Source: UBA9926 sp023261215 (GTDB lineage Bacteria; Pseudomonadota; Gammaproteobacteria; Pseudomonadales; Azotimanducaceae). From it: a stretch of DNA of 64,000 bases. Shown piece after piece: positions 27,039-35,543 of the stretch; position 1 is the first letter of the stretch, and each line of letters begins with the position of its first letter. Made by a program: the position numbers and the translations under genes. The notes below the pieces were generated by a model. It was not told where the DNA came from and searched no databases. It was given only the letters and a program-made list of their open reading frames with translations. The stretch covers positions 1-64,000 of the forward strand of contig JAYPYV010000001.1 in assembly GCA_038136035.1 (NCBI GenBank). The letters run 5' to 3'.

Positions 27039-27831
27039 GCGCCTCACGTTCATCGGTGGTGGCAACATCGCTCAAGCCATCTTAAAGGGACTTCTCAAGT
27101 CCGGTTACCACCCGGGTTCGATCTTGGTCGCCGATCCCAGCGAAGCCCAAGGCCAACTGTGCGAAGATCTTGGCGTCAGTTGGACACAAGACAATGCGGA
27201 GGCGGCTCGCGACGCACAGGTTGTTATTTTTTGCGTTAAGCCACAGCTCATGGAAACCGTGGCAACCGCGCTCCATGGTCAACTGAATGATGCGCTCGTA
27301 ATCAGCGTTGCTGCGGGCATCACCCTGCAACAGCTCGAGACTTGGAGCGGAAGTCAAAACATCGTCCGCAGCATGCCGAATACACCCGCCTTATTAGGCC
27401 AAGGAATGTTTGGGCTGTACGCAAGCGATCGAGTGACATCGAGCGACCGTGAAACGACGACGGCGCTTCTCAGCACCGTGGGCGCGGTGCGCTGGTTTGA
27501 TCAAGAATCAGATATCGACGCCGTGACCGCCGTTTCTGGCAGTGGCCCGGCCTATTTCTTTTATCTCATGGAAGCGATGATCGATGCGGCCGAATCCCTT
27601 GGCCTCGAGCGGGAGGCGGCCCATGCGCTTGTGACTCAAACAGCACTGGGCGCTGCCGTCATGGCAAAAGAAGGGGCGGCTGATCCCAAAACCCTGAGAG
27701 TTCAGGTCACCTCGCCAAACGGGACCACGCACGCTGCGTGCGAGCACCTCAAGGAAGGGGGGTTTGAGGCGCTGATTCATGGCGCGCTCACCGCCGCTCG
27801 AGATCGATCCATTCAATTATCGACGTCTTAA
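27031..27831 (+). CDS. proC: Pyrroline-5-carboxylate reductase
   Basis: A 266-residue NADPH-dependent enzyme for the last step of proline synthesis. The Rossmann motif FIGGGNIAQAILKGL is at the start. VRSMPNTPALLGQG and the dimer/substrate segment DAVTAVSGSGPAYFF are intact, as is the C-terminal SPNGTTHAA. I chose the ATG at 27031, inside the yggS end. It is followed after 18 bp by yggT. Confidence 0.96.
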   Translation: MDKRLTFIGGGNIAQAILKGLLKSGYHPGSILVADPSEAQGQLCEDLGVSWTQDNAEAARDAQVVIFCVKPQLMETVATALHGQLNDALVISVAAGITLQQLETWSGSQNIVRSMPNTPALLGQGMFGLYASDRVTSSDRETTTALLSTVGAVRWFDQESDIDAVTAVSGSGPAYFFYLMEAMIDAAESLGLEREAAHALVTQTALGAAVMAKEGAADPKTLRVQVTSPNGTTHAACEHLKEGGFEALIHGALTAARDRSIQLSTS

Positions 27832-27849
27832 CCCGTCCTAGGAGCCCCC

Positions 27850-28443
27850 ATGATCGATACCCTTGCTTCGAGCGGTATTTACATTATCAAGACCCTCGTT
27901 GGATTAGCGACTTATCTGCTGCTCGTGCGCTTCCTAATGCAGGCCAGTCGCGCGAATTATTACAACCCGATCTGCCAGGGTATTTTGCGCGCCACCACCA
28001 TTCTCACAGGCCCGTTAGCGCGTGTTGTACCCAGTTGGGGCCGATTTGACGGCGCCACCCTCGTCACAGCGCTGCTGATCCAAACACTCGGAATCTGCGC
28101 CATCATGAGCATGGCAGGCTACGGGATGTTTGCCGCGGTTTATCTTGTTTGGTCCGCAGTTGCGCTTGCGAATTCGCTGTTAAGTATCTATTTCTTCGTA
28201 CTCTTGGCGTACGTCATCATGAGCTGGATTGCGCCTTACTCAAGTCAACCGGCGGCCGAGCTCATCAGGGATCTCGCCGAACCTATCTGTGAACCCGCCC
28301 GACGCATTATTCCACCCCTTGGAGGCTTAGATTTCTCAATTATTTTGGTCTTCGTCGGGCTAAACCTGTTACAAAACTTCCTGCTGATCCTGCCGCTCGC
28401 TAGAGCCAGCGGGCTGCCCACCAACCTCGTGATGGGTCTGTGA
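27850..28443 (+). CDS. yggT: YggT family membrane protein
   Basis: A 197-residue integral membrane protein with two YGGT repeats, each made of paired membrane helices. Segments such as YLLLVRFLMQASRANYYNP and FVLLAYVIMSWIAPYSSQPA fit the family. Its role is uncertain; YggT has been linked to osmotic tolerance and membrane or septum organisation. It overlaps the DUF4426 gene by four bases (GTGA). In Pseudomonas metX-metW follow yggT, but they are absent here. Confidence 0.9.
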   Translation: MIDTLASSGIYIIKTLVGLATYLLLVRFLMQASRANYYNPICQGILRATTILTGPLARVVPSWGRFDGATLVTALLIQTLGICAIMSMAGYGMFAAVYLVWSAVALANSLLSIYFFVLLAYVIMSWIAPYSSQPAAELIRDLAEPICEPARRIIPPLGGLDFSIILVFVGLNLLQNFLLILPLARASGLPTNLVMGL

Positions 28444-28886
28444 TCCTGCCGTCGCCCAAGCCCGCGTTTCTCGCCCTCGCTCTGTGGCTTTCTGCACTTG
28501 GCCTCTGCGTGCTTTCAGGTAACGGGTACGCGGGTCAAATCAACCTTCCAACACACACCATCTATTACAGTGCCTTTCCCTCTCGCCTCATTCCGACAGA
28601 CGTCGCAGAAGCTCATCGACTCAGGCGAGCAGACGACCTCATGATGGTGAATATCACCGTCCAAAAAATGAACGAGCCGGCAGAGGCGACAATATCCGGC
28701 GAGGTGATTAACCTCCTCGGCCAAATCCAGACGCTCCGATTTGTCCCCATCAAAGAAGCTCAAGCGCTCTATTACTTAAGCGAAGTGATCGTCGACGAAC
28801 GCGATTGGCTGCGCTTTAAGATCCGTATTGAAATCGACCCAGAGCTGGACCCTTATGAATTCGAATTCGAAAGACGCTTCTATTGA
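28440..28886 (+). CDS. DUF4426 domain exported protein
   Basis: A 148-residue protein with an N-terminal signal peptide (hydrophobic core about residues 9-26, likely cleavage near 31). The mature part resembles the DUF4426 family, with HTIYYSAFPSRLIPTDVA near its start. It is probably periplasmic. The GTG start overlaps the yggT stop. The same gene precedes rdgB in Pseudomonas, so the position supports the assignment. Function is unknown. Confidence 0.82.
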   Translation: MILPSPKPAFLALALWLSALGLCVLSGNGYAGQINLPTHTIYYSAFPSRLIPTDVAEAHRLRRADDLMMVNITVQKMNEPAEATISGEVINLLGQIQTLRFVPIKEAQALYYLSEVIVDERDWLRFKIRIEIDPELDPYEFEFERRFY

Positions 28887-29481
28887 GCTGATCCCTGTGG
28901 TGATTGCTACTGGCAACGACCACAAATTCAAGGAATTCGAGCAACTGTTGCGAGGCGTGATTGAGCCCATTTCCCAGCAGAAATTTGGCGTGCCAGAACC
29001 AGAGGAAACGGGTCAAACGTTTCTTGAAAATGCGCTGTTAAAAGCCCGTCATACAGCGAAGATCACTGGCCAAGCGGCGTTAGCAGACGATTCTGGCTTG
29101 GTGGTGCCCGCGCTTGGCGGGGCCCCTGGCATCTACTCGGCTCGATTTGCAGGCTTGCAAGCCACCGATGCAGACAATCGGGCCAAGCTGCTGTCTCTTA
29201 TGGAGCAGATCGAGCAACGAAGCGCGTATTTTCACGCATCGATCGTGTACGTGCGCTCAGCGGACGACCCTGACCCGATCATCGCGCAGGGCCGCTGGTT
29301 TGGAGACATCGCGCGTTTCGAGCAAGGGGACCACGGGTTTGGTTATGACCCCATTTTTGTTGACCGGGTGCTGGGTCAACACGCAGCGGAACTCTCGGAT
29401 GCCGAGAAAAATGCTCGAAGTCACCGAGGGCAAGCCATTCAAGTGTTTTTGACTCAATGGCGCATTCTCGAGCCTGCGTAG
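28855..29481 (+). CDS. rdgB: Non-canonical purine NTP pyrophosphatase RdgB/HAM1
   Basis: A 208-residue house-cleaning enzyme that hydrolyses dITP, XTP and ITP. VIATGNDHKFKEF, the TGQTFLENALLKA segment, ALADDSGLVV and GFGYDPIF are the conserved family motifs. The ATG at 28855 lies inside the end of the DUF4426 gene; an in-frame TTG further up is less likely. It is one base from hemW downstream. Confidence 0.94.
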   Translation: MNSNSKDASIELIPVVIATGNDHKFKEFEQLLRGVIEPISQQKFGVPEPEETGQTFLENALLKARHTAKITGQAALADDSGLVVPALGGAPGIYSARFAGLQATDADNRAKLLSLMEQIEQRSAYFHASIVYVRSADDPDPIIAQGRWFGDIARFEQGDHGFGYDPIFVDRVLGQHAAELSDAEKNARSHRGQAIQVFLTQWRILEPA

Positions 29482-29482
29482 T

Positions 29483-30637
29483 ATGAGAGACCCCATCGGG
29501 CTGTACATCCATATCCCTTGGTGCATCAAAAAATGCCCCTACTGTGATTTCAATTCCCACGAATTCGAAGCTGAAAGCGCGCAAGGTCTCCCTCATGCGT
29601 TGGCTGAGCATTATGTCGACCAGCTCCTGAAGGATTTCCAATCCGACCTTCACCTATTCGATCTTCATCCCAACATCTCGTCGATTTTCATTGGCGGCGG
29701 CACGCCATCGCTCATACCCGCTCAAAGTCTAAGCCGGTTGCTGGAATCGATCGATCAAGAGGTGCAGTTGTCCAGCGATGTAGAAATCACACTCGAGGCC
29801 AACCCAAACAGCGCCGATCGGGCGCGGCTGCAGGGCTACCGCCAAGCCGGCGTCAATCGATTGAGCCTTGGCATTCAAAGTTTCAATGACCAGCATCTCA
29901 ACCTACTTGGACGACTACACGACGGCCAGGAGGCTCAAATCGCGGTAGACGCAGCGAGGCGCGCTGGATTTGAGAATCTCAACCTGGATTTGATGTACGG
30001 ATTACCCACTCAAACGCTGGATGACGCTTTAGCGGATCTAGACGCGGCGCTCGGCCTAGCACCTGAACATATTTCTTGGTACCAGCTGACGATTGAACCG
30101 AATACTCTGTTCTATCGCCGACGACCAGCGCTGCCGAGTGACGCAGCGATTTCAGAGGTCTCTGATGCAGGCATCGCGCGACTGACCGAGGCGGGCTTTG
30201 AGCGGTACGAAGTATCCGCATTCGCGACGCAGGGGCACCAATCACGACACAATCGAACCTACTGGCAATTCGGCGACTATCTTGGGATCGGCGCGGGTGC
30301 ACACGGGAAAGTATCTTCTAACGGGCGTATCTGGCGAACACAGAAAACCCGTGTCCCCAAAGACTACCTGACTGAACCCAAACGTCAGTACGCAGAGGTC
30401 GAACGCACAGAGCTGCCGCTTGAGTTTCTCCTCAATGCGTTGCGACTGAGAGAAGGCTTTATGCTCGCGCAATTCGAATCGCGAACCGGGCTTTCATCCG
30501 AGGTGCTCGAGCCCACACTGACAGAGTGCGAGCAACTCGGCTTGCTCACCCTCATGGGTACCCAAGTCAAACCCACCGATTGGGGATACGATCGATTGGA
30601 CTCCATCTTGGAGCGATTCGCCATGCGAACCCCCTAG
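29483..30637 (+). CDS. hemW: Radical SAM heme chaperone HemW
   Basis: A 384-residue radical SAM protein related to coproporphyrinogen III dehydrogenase. The iron-sulfur cluster motif is Cys14, Cys18 and Cys21 in PWCIKKCPYCDFNSH. FIGGGTPSL and RLSLGIQSFND follow as in HemW. HemW inserts heme into respiratory proteins. It is the last gene of the plus-strand run beginning at yggS. Its stop shares CTAG with the convergent trmB stop. Confidence 0.94.
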   Translation: MRDPIGLYIHIPWCIKKCPYCDFNSHEFEAESAQGLPHALAEHYVDQLLKDFQSDLHLFDLHPNISSIFIGGGTPSLIPAQSLSRLLESIDQEVQLSSDVEITLEANPNSADRARLQGYRQAGVNRLSLGIQSFNDQHLNLLGRLHDGQEAQIAVDAARRAGFENLNLDLMYGLPTQTLDDALADLDAALGLAPEHISWYQLTIEPNTLFYRRRPALPSDAAISEVSDAGIARLTEAGFERYEVSAFATQGHQSRHNRTYWQFGDYLGIGAGAHGKVSSNGRIWRTQKTRVPKDYLTEPKRQYAEVERTELPLEFLLNALRLREGFMLAQFESRTGLSSEVLEPTLTECEQLGLLTLMGTQVKPTDWGYDRLDSILERFAMRTP

Positions 30638-31293
30638 CATCTTTGGATCGCCAGATCAGTAATCACATGATTCAGTCGACGCCCACGTCGCTCGTACTTC
30701 GTCTCCGGTCTTTGAGGCGCTTCAACAACTGAAAATCTTTGATCTGCCTCAAATAACGTTTGGATTTCTTCAGCATAAGGTTGCCAGTCAGTGGCCACAT
30801 GCAGGACCCCCTCAGGCTCAAGGACCCGGGCCACTAAGCCCAACAGCTCAACGTTTACGATTCGCCGTTTGTGGTGTTTTTTCTTATGCCAGGGGTCTGG
30901 GAAGAATATCTGGATACGCTGTAGTGACGCCTCTGGTAATGCTCGTAAAAAATCGACCGCATCAGATTGCGACACCCTCACATTCCTCAACTCATAACGC
31001 TTGATTCCGAGCAGCAGATGACCCACGCCCGGGCCATGCACCTCAAACCCTATAAAATTACGCTCCGGCGACTGTTTGGCCATCTCTAACAAGGATTCGC
31101 CGTTACCAAAGCCAATTTCCAAAGTGAGTGGTTGCAGGCAATCAAACGCCGCTTGTGGCGATGAACAGTGGTCTCGCGAGAACAACAATTGAGGCAAGTC
31201 TTCCTCTAGGGCGCGTTTTTGCGCTTGGGACAATCGCCCCTGGCGAAGGACGTAGCTGCGGATTTCTCGACCAGGTGGTTCAGCGAGCGTCAT
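30634..31293 (-). CDS. trmB: tRNA (guanine-N7-)-methyltransferase
   Basis: A 219-residue class I SAM-dependent enzyme that makes m7G46 in tRNA. LEIGFGNGESLLEMA is the SAM-binding loop, and FPDPWHKKKHHKRRIV is the conserved tRNA-binding motif. I chose the ATG at 31293 (MTLAEPPGREIRSYV); the longer frame to 31446 overlaps the upstream DUF423 gene and reads as low-complexity shadow. It is the downstream member of a rpoH-DUF423-trmB run. Confidence 0.93.
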   Translation of the reverse strand: MTLAEPPGREIRSYVLRQGRLSQAQKRALEEDLPQLLFSRDHCSSPQAAFDCLQPLTLEIGFGNGESLLEMAKQSPERNFIGFEVHGPGVGHLLLGIKRYELRNVRVSQSDAVDFLRALPEASLQRIQIFFPDPWHKKKHHKRRIVNVELLGLVARVLEPEGVLHVATDWQPYAEEIQTLFEADQRFSVVEAPQRPETKYERRGRRLNHVITDLAIQRC

Positions 31294-31307
31294 CGGTGCT
31301 CTCGGTC

Positions 31308-31691
31308 TTACGCACTCTGTTGACTGAGCGCGGCTGCCGCCAGCAGCAGCCAACCCACAATGAACAGGGTTCCACCGAGCGGCGTCACTGGACCCAGCCA
31401 TCTTGGTCCTCCCAGCGCCAACGCGTATAAACTTCCTGAGAAACAAACGATACCAAACAGAAACGCCGCCGCTGCATAAACCAGTAAGTTGAGATCGGGT
31501 TGCCGCTCAATCCATAAACCGACCGCGATCAACGCAAGGCTATGCATCATCTGATATTGGACGCCGGTCTGAAAGACCGACAAGGTTTCAACCGGGAGTT
31601 TTGCCTTCAACGCGTGCGCCCCAAAGGCACCGAGCGCCACCGCTATGGCACCGCCTAACGCGCCTAAGGCAAGACTGACAGCCCCGCTCAT
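31308..31691 (-). CDS. DUF423 (YgdD-like) membrane protein
   Basis: A 127-residue protein with four predicted membrane helices, family DUF423. GALGGAIAVALGAFGAHALK at the N-terminus and the FQTGVQYQMMHSLAL segment are characteristic. The function is unknown. Its ATG overlaps the last base of rpoH, so it is translationally coupled to the heat-shock sigma factor, which is not its usual partner in E. coli. Confidence 0.88.
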   Translation of the reverse strand: MSGAVSLALGALGGAIAVALGAFGAHALKAKLPVETLSVFQTGVQYQMMHSLALIAVGLWIERQPDLNLLVYAAAAFLFGIVCFSGSLYALALGGPRWLGPVTPLGGTLFIVGWLLLAAAALSQQSA

Positions 31692-32551
31692 CAGAGCGGT
31701 TGATCCATCGCGGCCTTTATCTTTTTCATGGCGGCTTGCTCAAGCTGTCTTACGCGCTCTGCTGAAATACCATACTCAGCCGCCAACTCATGCAGCGTGG
31801 CCTTGGATTCATCCAGCCAGCGACGCCTTAGGATCATTTGAGCCCGGTCATCTAGGTCATGCATCGCTTGAGTTAACCGTGAGATTTCATCGCTCGATGC
31901 ATCCATCATGGCAATGATTTCAGCAGGGTCTGTGCCCTCCGCCGCCAAATACTGCGCTGGCGATGGCACCAGCATTTCGTCATCGTCATCGGCGGAAGCA
32001 TCGAAAGCGGTGTCTGACGCAGCAAGCCGGCCTTCCATTTGGACCACCGTTTCTGGCTTAACGCCTAAGTCTGCCGCAATCAGCGCTGCTTCCTTCTGAC
32101 CGAGCCAGCCCAACTGCTGCTTCTTGCTCCGCAAATTGAAAAAAAGCTTCTTTTGCGCCTTCGTCGTGGCTACTCGAACAATGCGCCAGTTACGCAAAAT
32201 AAACTCATGGATCTCGGCTTTAATCCAATGCACTGCAAACGAGACCAACCGCACTTTGTACTCAGGGTTGAACCGCTTGACGGCCTTCATCAATCCGATG
32301 TTACCCTCTTGGATCAAGTCTGCTTCGGACAAACCATATCCAGCGTACGATCTTGCGATGTAGATGACAAAACGGAGGTTGGCCAACACCAGCTGACGTG
32401 CGGCTTCAACGTCGCCCTCTTGATAGAGCCGATTGGCTAACGCTTGCTCTTCCTCGACAGACAGCACAGCGATGCCATTGACCGCTTTAACATAGGCATC
32501 CAGGTTTAAACCAGGCGACGCTAAATCTAATGTTGCGGGTAAACTGCTCAT
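31691..32551 (-). CDS. rpoH: RNA polymerase heat-shock sigma factor (sigma-32)
   Basis: A 286-residue group 3 sigma factor. Region 2 contains DLIQEGNIGLMKAVKRF and SFAVHWIKAEIHEFILRNWR. The RpoH box with QKKLFFNLRSKK marks it as sigma-32. Region 4 helix-turn-helix is LHELAAEYGISAERVRQLE. I chose the ATG at 32551, with a GGAG site 6 bases upstream; an ATG four codons earlier is possible. It is 228 bp downstream of ftsX, the standard ftsY-ftsE-ftsX-rpoH order. Confidence 0.96.
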   Translation of the reverse strand: MSSLPATLDLASPGLNLDAYVKAVNGIAVLSVEEEQALANRLYQEGDVEAARQLVLANLRFVIYIARSYAGYGLSEADLIQEGNIGLMKAVKRFNPEYKVRLVSFAVHWIKAEIHEFILRNWRIVRVATTKAQKKLFFNLRSKKQQLGWLGQKEAALIAADLGVKPETVVQMEGRLAASDTAFDASADDDDEMLVPSPAQYLAAEGTDPAEIIAMMDASSDEISRLTQAMHDLDDRAQMILRRRWLDESKATLHELAAEYGISAERVRQLEQAAMKKIKAAMDQPL

Positions 32552-32624
32552 TGACCACTCCATGAATCTGCGACCGATCGTACGAATGAAACCGTTCGTC
32601 AGATTGTCGTTAAGTCTCTGTTTT

Positions 32625-32658
32625 GTAAGTGACTTACTTCTTCCCTGGTTACCCAGGG
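32625..32658 (-). promoter_or_regulatory. Inverted repeats in the rpoH upstream region
   Basis: Two elements lie side by side in the ftsX-rpoH spacer. At 32643-32658 a 6-bp stem CCCTGG/CCAGGG closes a GTAA (GNRA-type) tetraloop on the minus strand. At 32625-32637 there is a perfect palindrome GTAAGT-C-ACTTAC (minus strand). They are about 75-105 bases upstream of the rpoH start. The first could be an ftsX transcript end or a leader hairpin; the second looks like a protein binding site. Function is inferred only from shape. Confidence 0.4.
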
Positions 32659-32779
32659 GGCGGCGATTTTAGCACTCTGTTCTTGGGATCGCCAATCCGC
32701 ACCAAAATCCCGCCGCTCAATAAGGGATTCGAGCGGAAAACAAGAGTTACGAATCGATAACTGCGTACGAAGTGAGTCT

Positions 32780-33700
32780 TTACTCTGGCTCAATTGCCCT
32801 CAAATGCTGACCAGCAGCCATCCAGGCGCTCAACAATCCAAGCAGAGCGGCAAATAGCAACAGCATCAGCACTGCGGCGAGCCCAAGACCTTGAAGTGCG
32901 AAGCCACTACGGTAAGACTGAGCCAACGCCTCCACAGGGCCTGACAGATAAATTAAGGCGCCTTGTACCAAAAGCGACGCAACGAGTCCGCCACCTAAGC
33001 CGTGCCAAAGCCCAAAATAGAGAAAGGGTCGACGGACAAAAGCGTCGGTCGCACCGATCAATTTCTGCACCTCGATTTCAACCCGGCGATTCTCAATGGC
33101 GAGACGCAGCATATTCGAAACAATTAAGATAACACCCAAACTCATGACCAAACCCAGTGCCTGAATTAAACGGGTAGCGGTTTCCATGATCGCGCCCAGT
33201 CTGCGCATCCAGGCTTCGTCAAACACGATCTCATCGACCAACGGGTGTTTTGCAAATTGTTGGCGAAAAGCCTCGGCCGCCAGTCCACCTGACTGACTGG
33301 GGATCACTTCAATGACGATGGGTAGTGGGTTCTCATCAAACGCGTTGAGGATGTCCGCCATACCGGTCTTCGCAGCAAACTCTGCAAGCGCCTCCTCTTT
33401 GGAGATGAGCCTCGCCTGCACCACCCCGGTAGCAGCTTCCATCTCGACGGTCAGTTTGCCTGCCTCCAGCGCCTTCGCTGAGGCTTTTAAATATACGCTG
33501 ATGCTCGCTTGCCCTTGCCACTGACCCTCATAGGCGGCCAATTGACCGAGAAATGACAGTAGGAAAACGGGTAATCCAAGTGCAATGCCCATGGCGCCCC
33601 AGGTACTGAGGCTGCTCCATCGCTGTCTCCAGATTGACGCGAGCGAGCGAGCTGCCTCAAAGCGGTGACGCTGAAGCCAAGCCTTCAGCCCAATCAGCAT
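32780..33700 (-). CDS. ftsX: Cell division protein FtsX
   Basis: A 306-residue membrane partner of FtsE. It has a short basic cytoplasmic start, a membrane helix near 33-53, a periplasmic domain that would bind the amidase activator EnvC, and three membrane helices in the C-terminal half. The length is shorter than E. coli FtsX (352 aa), mainly at the N-terminus, which is common outside enterobacteria. A GGGAGG site lies 8 bases before the ATG at 33700. It follows ftsE by 25 bp. Confidence 0.93.
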   Translation of the reverse strand: MLIGLKAWLQRHRFEAARSLASIWRQRWSSLSTWGAMGIALGLPVFLLSFLGQLAAYEGQWQGQASISVYLKASAKALEAGKLTVEMEAATGVVQARLISKEEALAEFAAKTGMADILNAFDENPLPIVIEVIPSQSGGLAAEAFRQQFAKHPLVDEIVFDEAWMRRLGAIMETATRLIQALGLVMSLGVILIVSNMLRLAIENRRVEIEVQKLIGATDAFVRRPFLYFGLWHGLGGGLVASLLVQGALIYLSGPVEALAQSYRSGFALQGLGLAAVLMLLLFAALLGLLSAWMAAGQHLRAIEPE

Positions 33701-33725
33701 GAAAATGCCTCCCGCACTGAATTGC

Positions 33726-34546
33726 TCATGACTTAGGGCTCGAGTGAAGCTGACCTGCTTCGAGATGCAGTCGACGATGACGCGATGCTTCTACAAAGGC
33801 CACATCGTGCGTTGCGATGAGCACGGTCACGCCCACCTGTTGAAAGAGTTCAAAGACGCCCATGATCTCTGCGCTAAGGGCTGGGTCCAGGTTACCTGTG
33901 GGCTCATCTGCGAGCAGGATGGGCGGCCTTGATACCACCGCGCGCGCGATGCCCACGCGTTGCTGCTCGCCACCCGATAATCGAATGGGCATTTGCTTGG
34001 CTTTGTCATGCAGCCCGACCTTCGACAGCGCAGCACTGACCTTGCGAGTGATTTCCCTAGGGTCAGTACCCTGAATCTCCAGAGGGAGCGCCACATTGTC
34101 AAAGACTGTTCGATCAAAGAGCAAATGATGGTTTTGAAAAACGAACCCAATTTGTCGCCGAAGATGCGGGATGCGTCTTCGGGGCAAACGCTCCAATGCT
34201 TGGCCATTGACCTCAATTCGCCCTCTGGTGGGCGNNNNNNNNNNNNNNNNNNNNNNNNNNNNNNNNNNNNNNNNNNNNNNNNNNNNNNNNNNNNNNNNNN
34301 NNNNNNNNNNNNNNNNNNNNNNNNNNNNNNNNNNCGGGGCAAACGCTCCAATGCTTGGCCATTGACCTCAATTCGCCCTCTGGTGGGCGTCTCGATGGCC
34401 ATGATGAGCTTGAGCAACGTGCTTTTGCCCGCACCCGATGGACCCGTCAGAAAGGCGAACTCACCTTCGGCCAACGAAAAACTGAGGTTGGATAGCGCTT
34501 CATATCCAGCAACATATCGCTTGGAGACCTGGTCAAATCGAAGCAT
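33726..34546 (-). CDS. ftsE: Cell division ATP-binding protein FtsE (interrupted by an assembly gap)
   Basis: An ABC ATPase that works with FtsX to activate septal peptidoglycan hydrolysis. The N-terminal part (34335-34546) has Walker A GPSGAGKST at 35-43. The rest (33726-34234) has the signature LSGGEQQRVGIA, Walker B ILLADEPTGN and the switch His in ATHD. The 100 N between them and one copy of a 55-bp duplicated contig end add 155 bases. Removing them leaves 666 bases, an intact 221-residue protein, almost exactly E. coli size. The gene is broken in this assembly but not in the organism. Confidence 0.93.
34180..34234. repeat. 55-bp contig-end duplicate, left copy (ftsE)
   Basis: The 55 bases before the N run are identical to 34335-34389 right after it. 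This is an unmerged overlap of two contigs, not a biological repeat. Confidence 0.93.
34235..34334. other. Assembly gap (100 N) inside ftsE
   Basis: A run of exactly 100 N of placeholder length. The flanks are the same 55 bases, so the true distance is minus 55 and nothing is missing. Confidence 0.95.
34335..34389. repeat. 55-bp contig-end duplicate, right copy (ftsE)
   Basis: Second copy of the 55-bp sequence found at 34180-34234. The two should collapse to one. Confidence 0.93.
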
Positions 34547-34559
34547 TGATTACACCCTG

Positions 34560-35516
34560 TCACTCAGTATCGTCGAATATCGCGTCGACGAAGCTCGCCG
34601 CGTCAAAAGGTCGGAGATCATCCAGGGTCTCTCCCACACCGATAAAATGAATCGGTAAGGCCAGTTCTCGAGCGAGGGCAAACATCACACCACCTTTGGC
34701 TGTGCCATCCAGCTTGGTCACGATGAGACCTGATACTGGGACGCTCCGCTTAAACTCTCTTGCCTGCGCCAGCGCATTTTGACCCGTTCCGCCATCGATC
34801 ACCAACAAGACCGCATGCGGCGCTGAGTCATCAATTCGATTCACCACCCGCACTATTTTTTCAAGTTCTTGCATTAGATTGGTTTTATTTTGCAGGCGTC
34901 CCGCTGTATCGGCGATCAGCACGTCGGCGCCTTTTGCCTTGGCGCTGGTCACTGCATCAAAAATCACCGAGGCGCTATCCGCGCCTGTTTGTTGCGCGAC
35001 CACATCCACATGATTACGCGTGCCCCAAGTTTTCAGTTGCTCTACGGCGGCGGCTCGGTACGTGTCACCCGCTGCCAACATAACTTGCCGGCCTTGTGCT
35101 TTGTAGAAGTGGGCGAGCTTGCCCGCCGTGGTGGTTTTGCCAGCACCGTTGACACCCACCATCAGAACGACCATCAGTCCCTGCTCGGGCGCAGTCAGCG
35201 GCAGCGCGCTTGGCGCGATCATATCCACAAGCGACGTTTTGAGAGCTTCGCGGACCGCCTCGGCGTCCTTAAGCGTTTTTCTCGACATCGACCGGGTCAG
35301 AGAATGAATAACCTCTTGGGTCACCGTCATGCCGAAGTCTGAAGTGATTAAAAGCGTTTCTATCTCATCGATGAGGGACTGATCTAACGCCTTGCCCACT
35401 GAGAACACTTGGCCCAAGCGAGACGAAAGACCCTCTCTTGTTTTCGTGAGTCCTTGCCTTAGACGCGAGAACCAGCCTGGCTTGCCTTGGGGCGGTTCAT
35501 CTGCAACATTGCTCAT
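34560..35516 (-). CDS. ftsY: Signal recognition particle receptor FtsY
   Basis: A 318-residue SRP-GTPase that docks ribosome-SRP complexes at the inner membrane. The NG domain has G1 GVNGAGKTTTAGKLA, the DTAGRLQNKTNLMQEL motif and TKLDGTAKGG. The acidic A domain in front is very short compared with E. coli FtsY (497 aa), as in many other bacteria. I chose the ATG at 35516. It is first in the ftsY-ftsE-ftsX run and is divergent from rsmD with only 27 bp between starts. Confidence 0.95.
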   Translation of the reverse strand: MSNVADEPPQGKPGWFSRLRQGLTKTREGLSSRLGQVFSVGKALDQSLIDEIETLLITSDFGMTVTQEVIHSLTRSMSRKTLKDAEAVREALKTSLVDMIAPSALPLTAPEQGLMVVLMVGVNGAGKTTTAGKLAHFYKAQGRQVMLAAGDTYRAAAVEQLKTWGTRNHVDVVAQQTGADSASVIFDAVTSAKAKGADVLIADTAGRLQNKTNLMQELEKIVRVVNRIDDSAPHAVLLVIDGGTGQNALAQAREFKRSVPVSGLIVTKLDGTAKGGVMFALARELALPIHFIGVGETLDDLRPFDAASFVDAIFDDTE

Positions 35517-35543
35517 GGTGTGTCCTGTCGCCAAGGGTAAAAA

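Noticed and set aside
34180..34389. Biological direct repeats of 55 bp
   Set aside because: Both such pairs flank N runs of exactly 100 and have the same length, which fits unmerged contig overlaps.
33726..34546. ftsE pseudogene or frameshift
   Set aside because: The disruption is fully explained by 100 N and a duplicated 55-base contig end.
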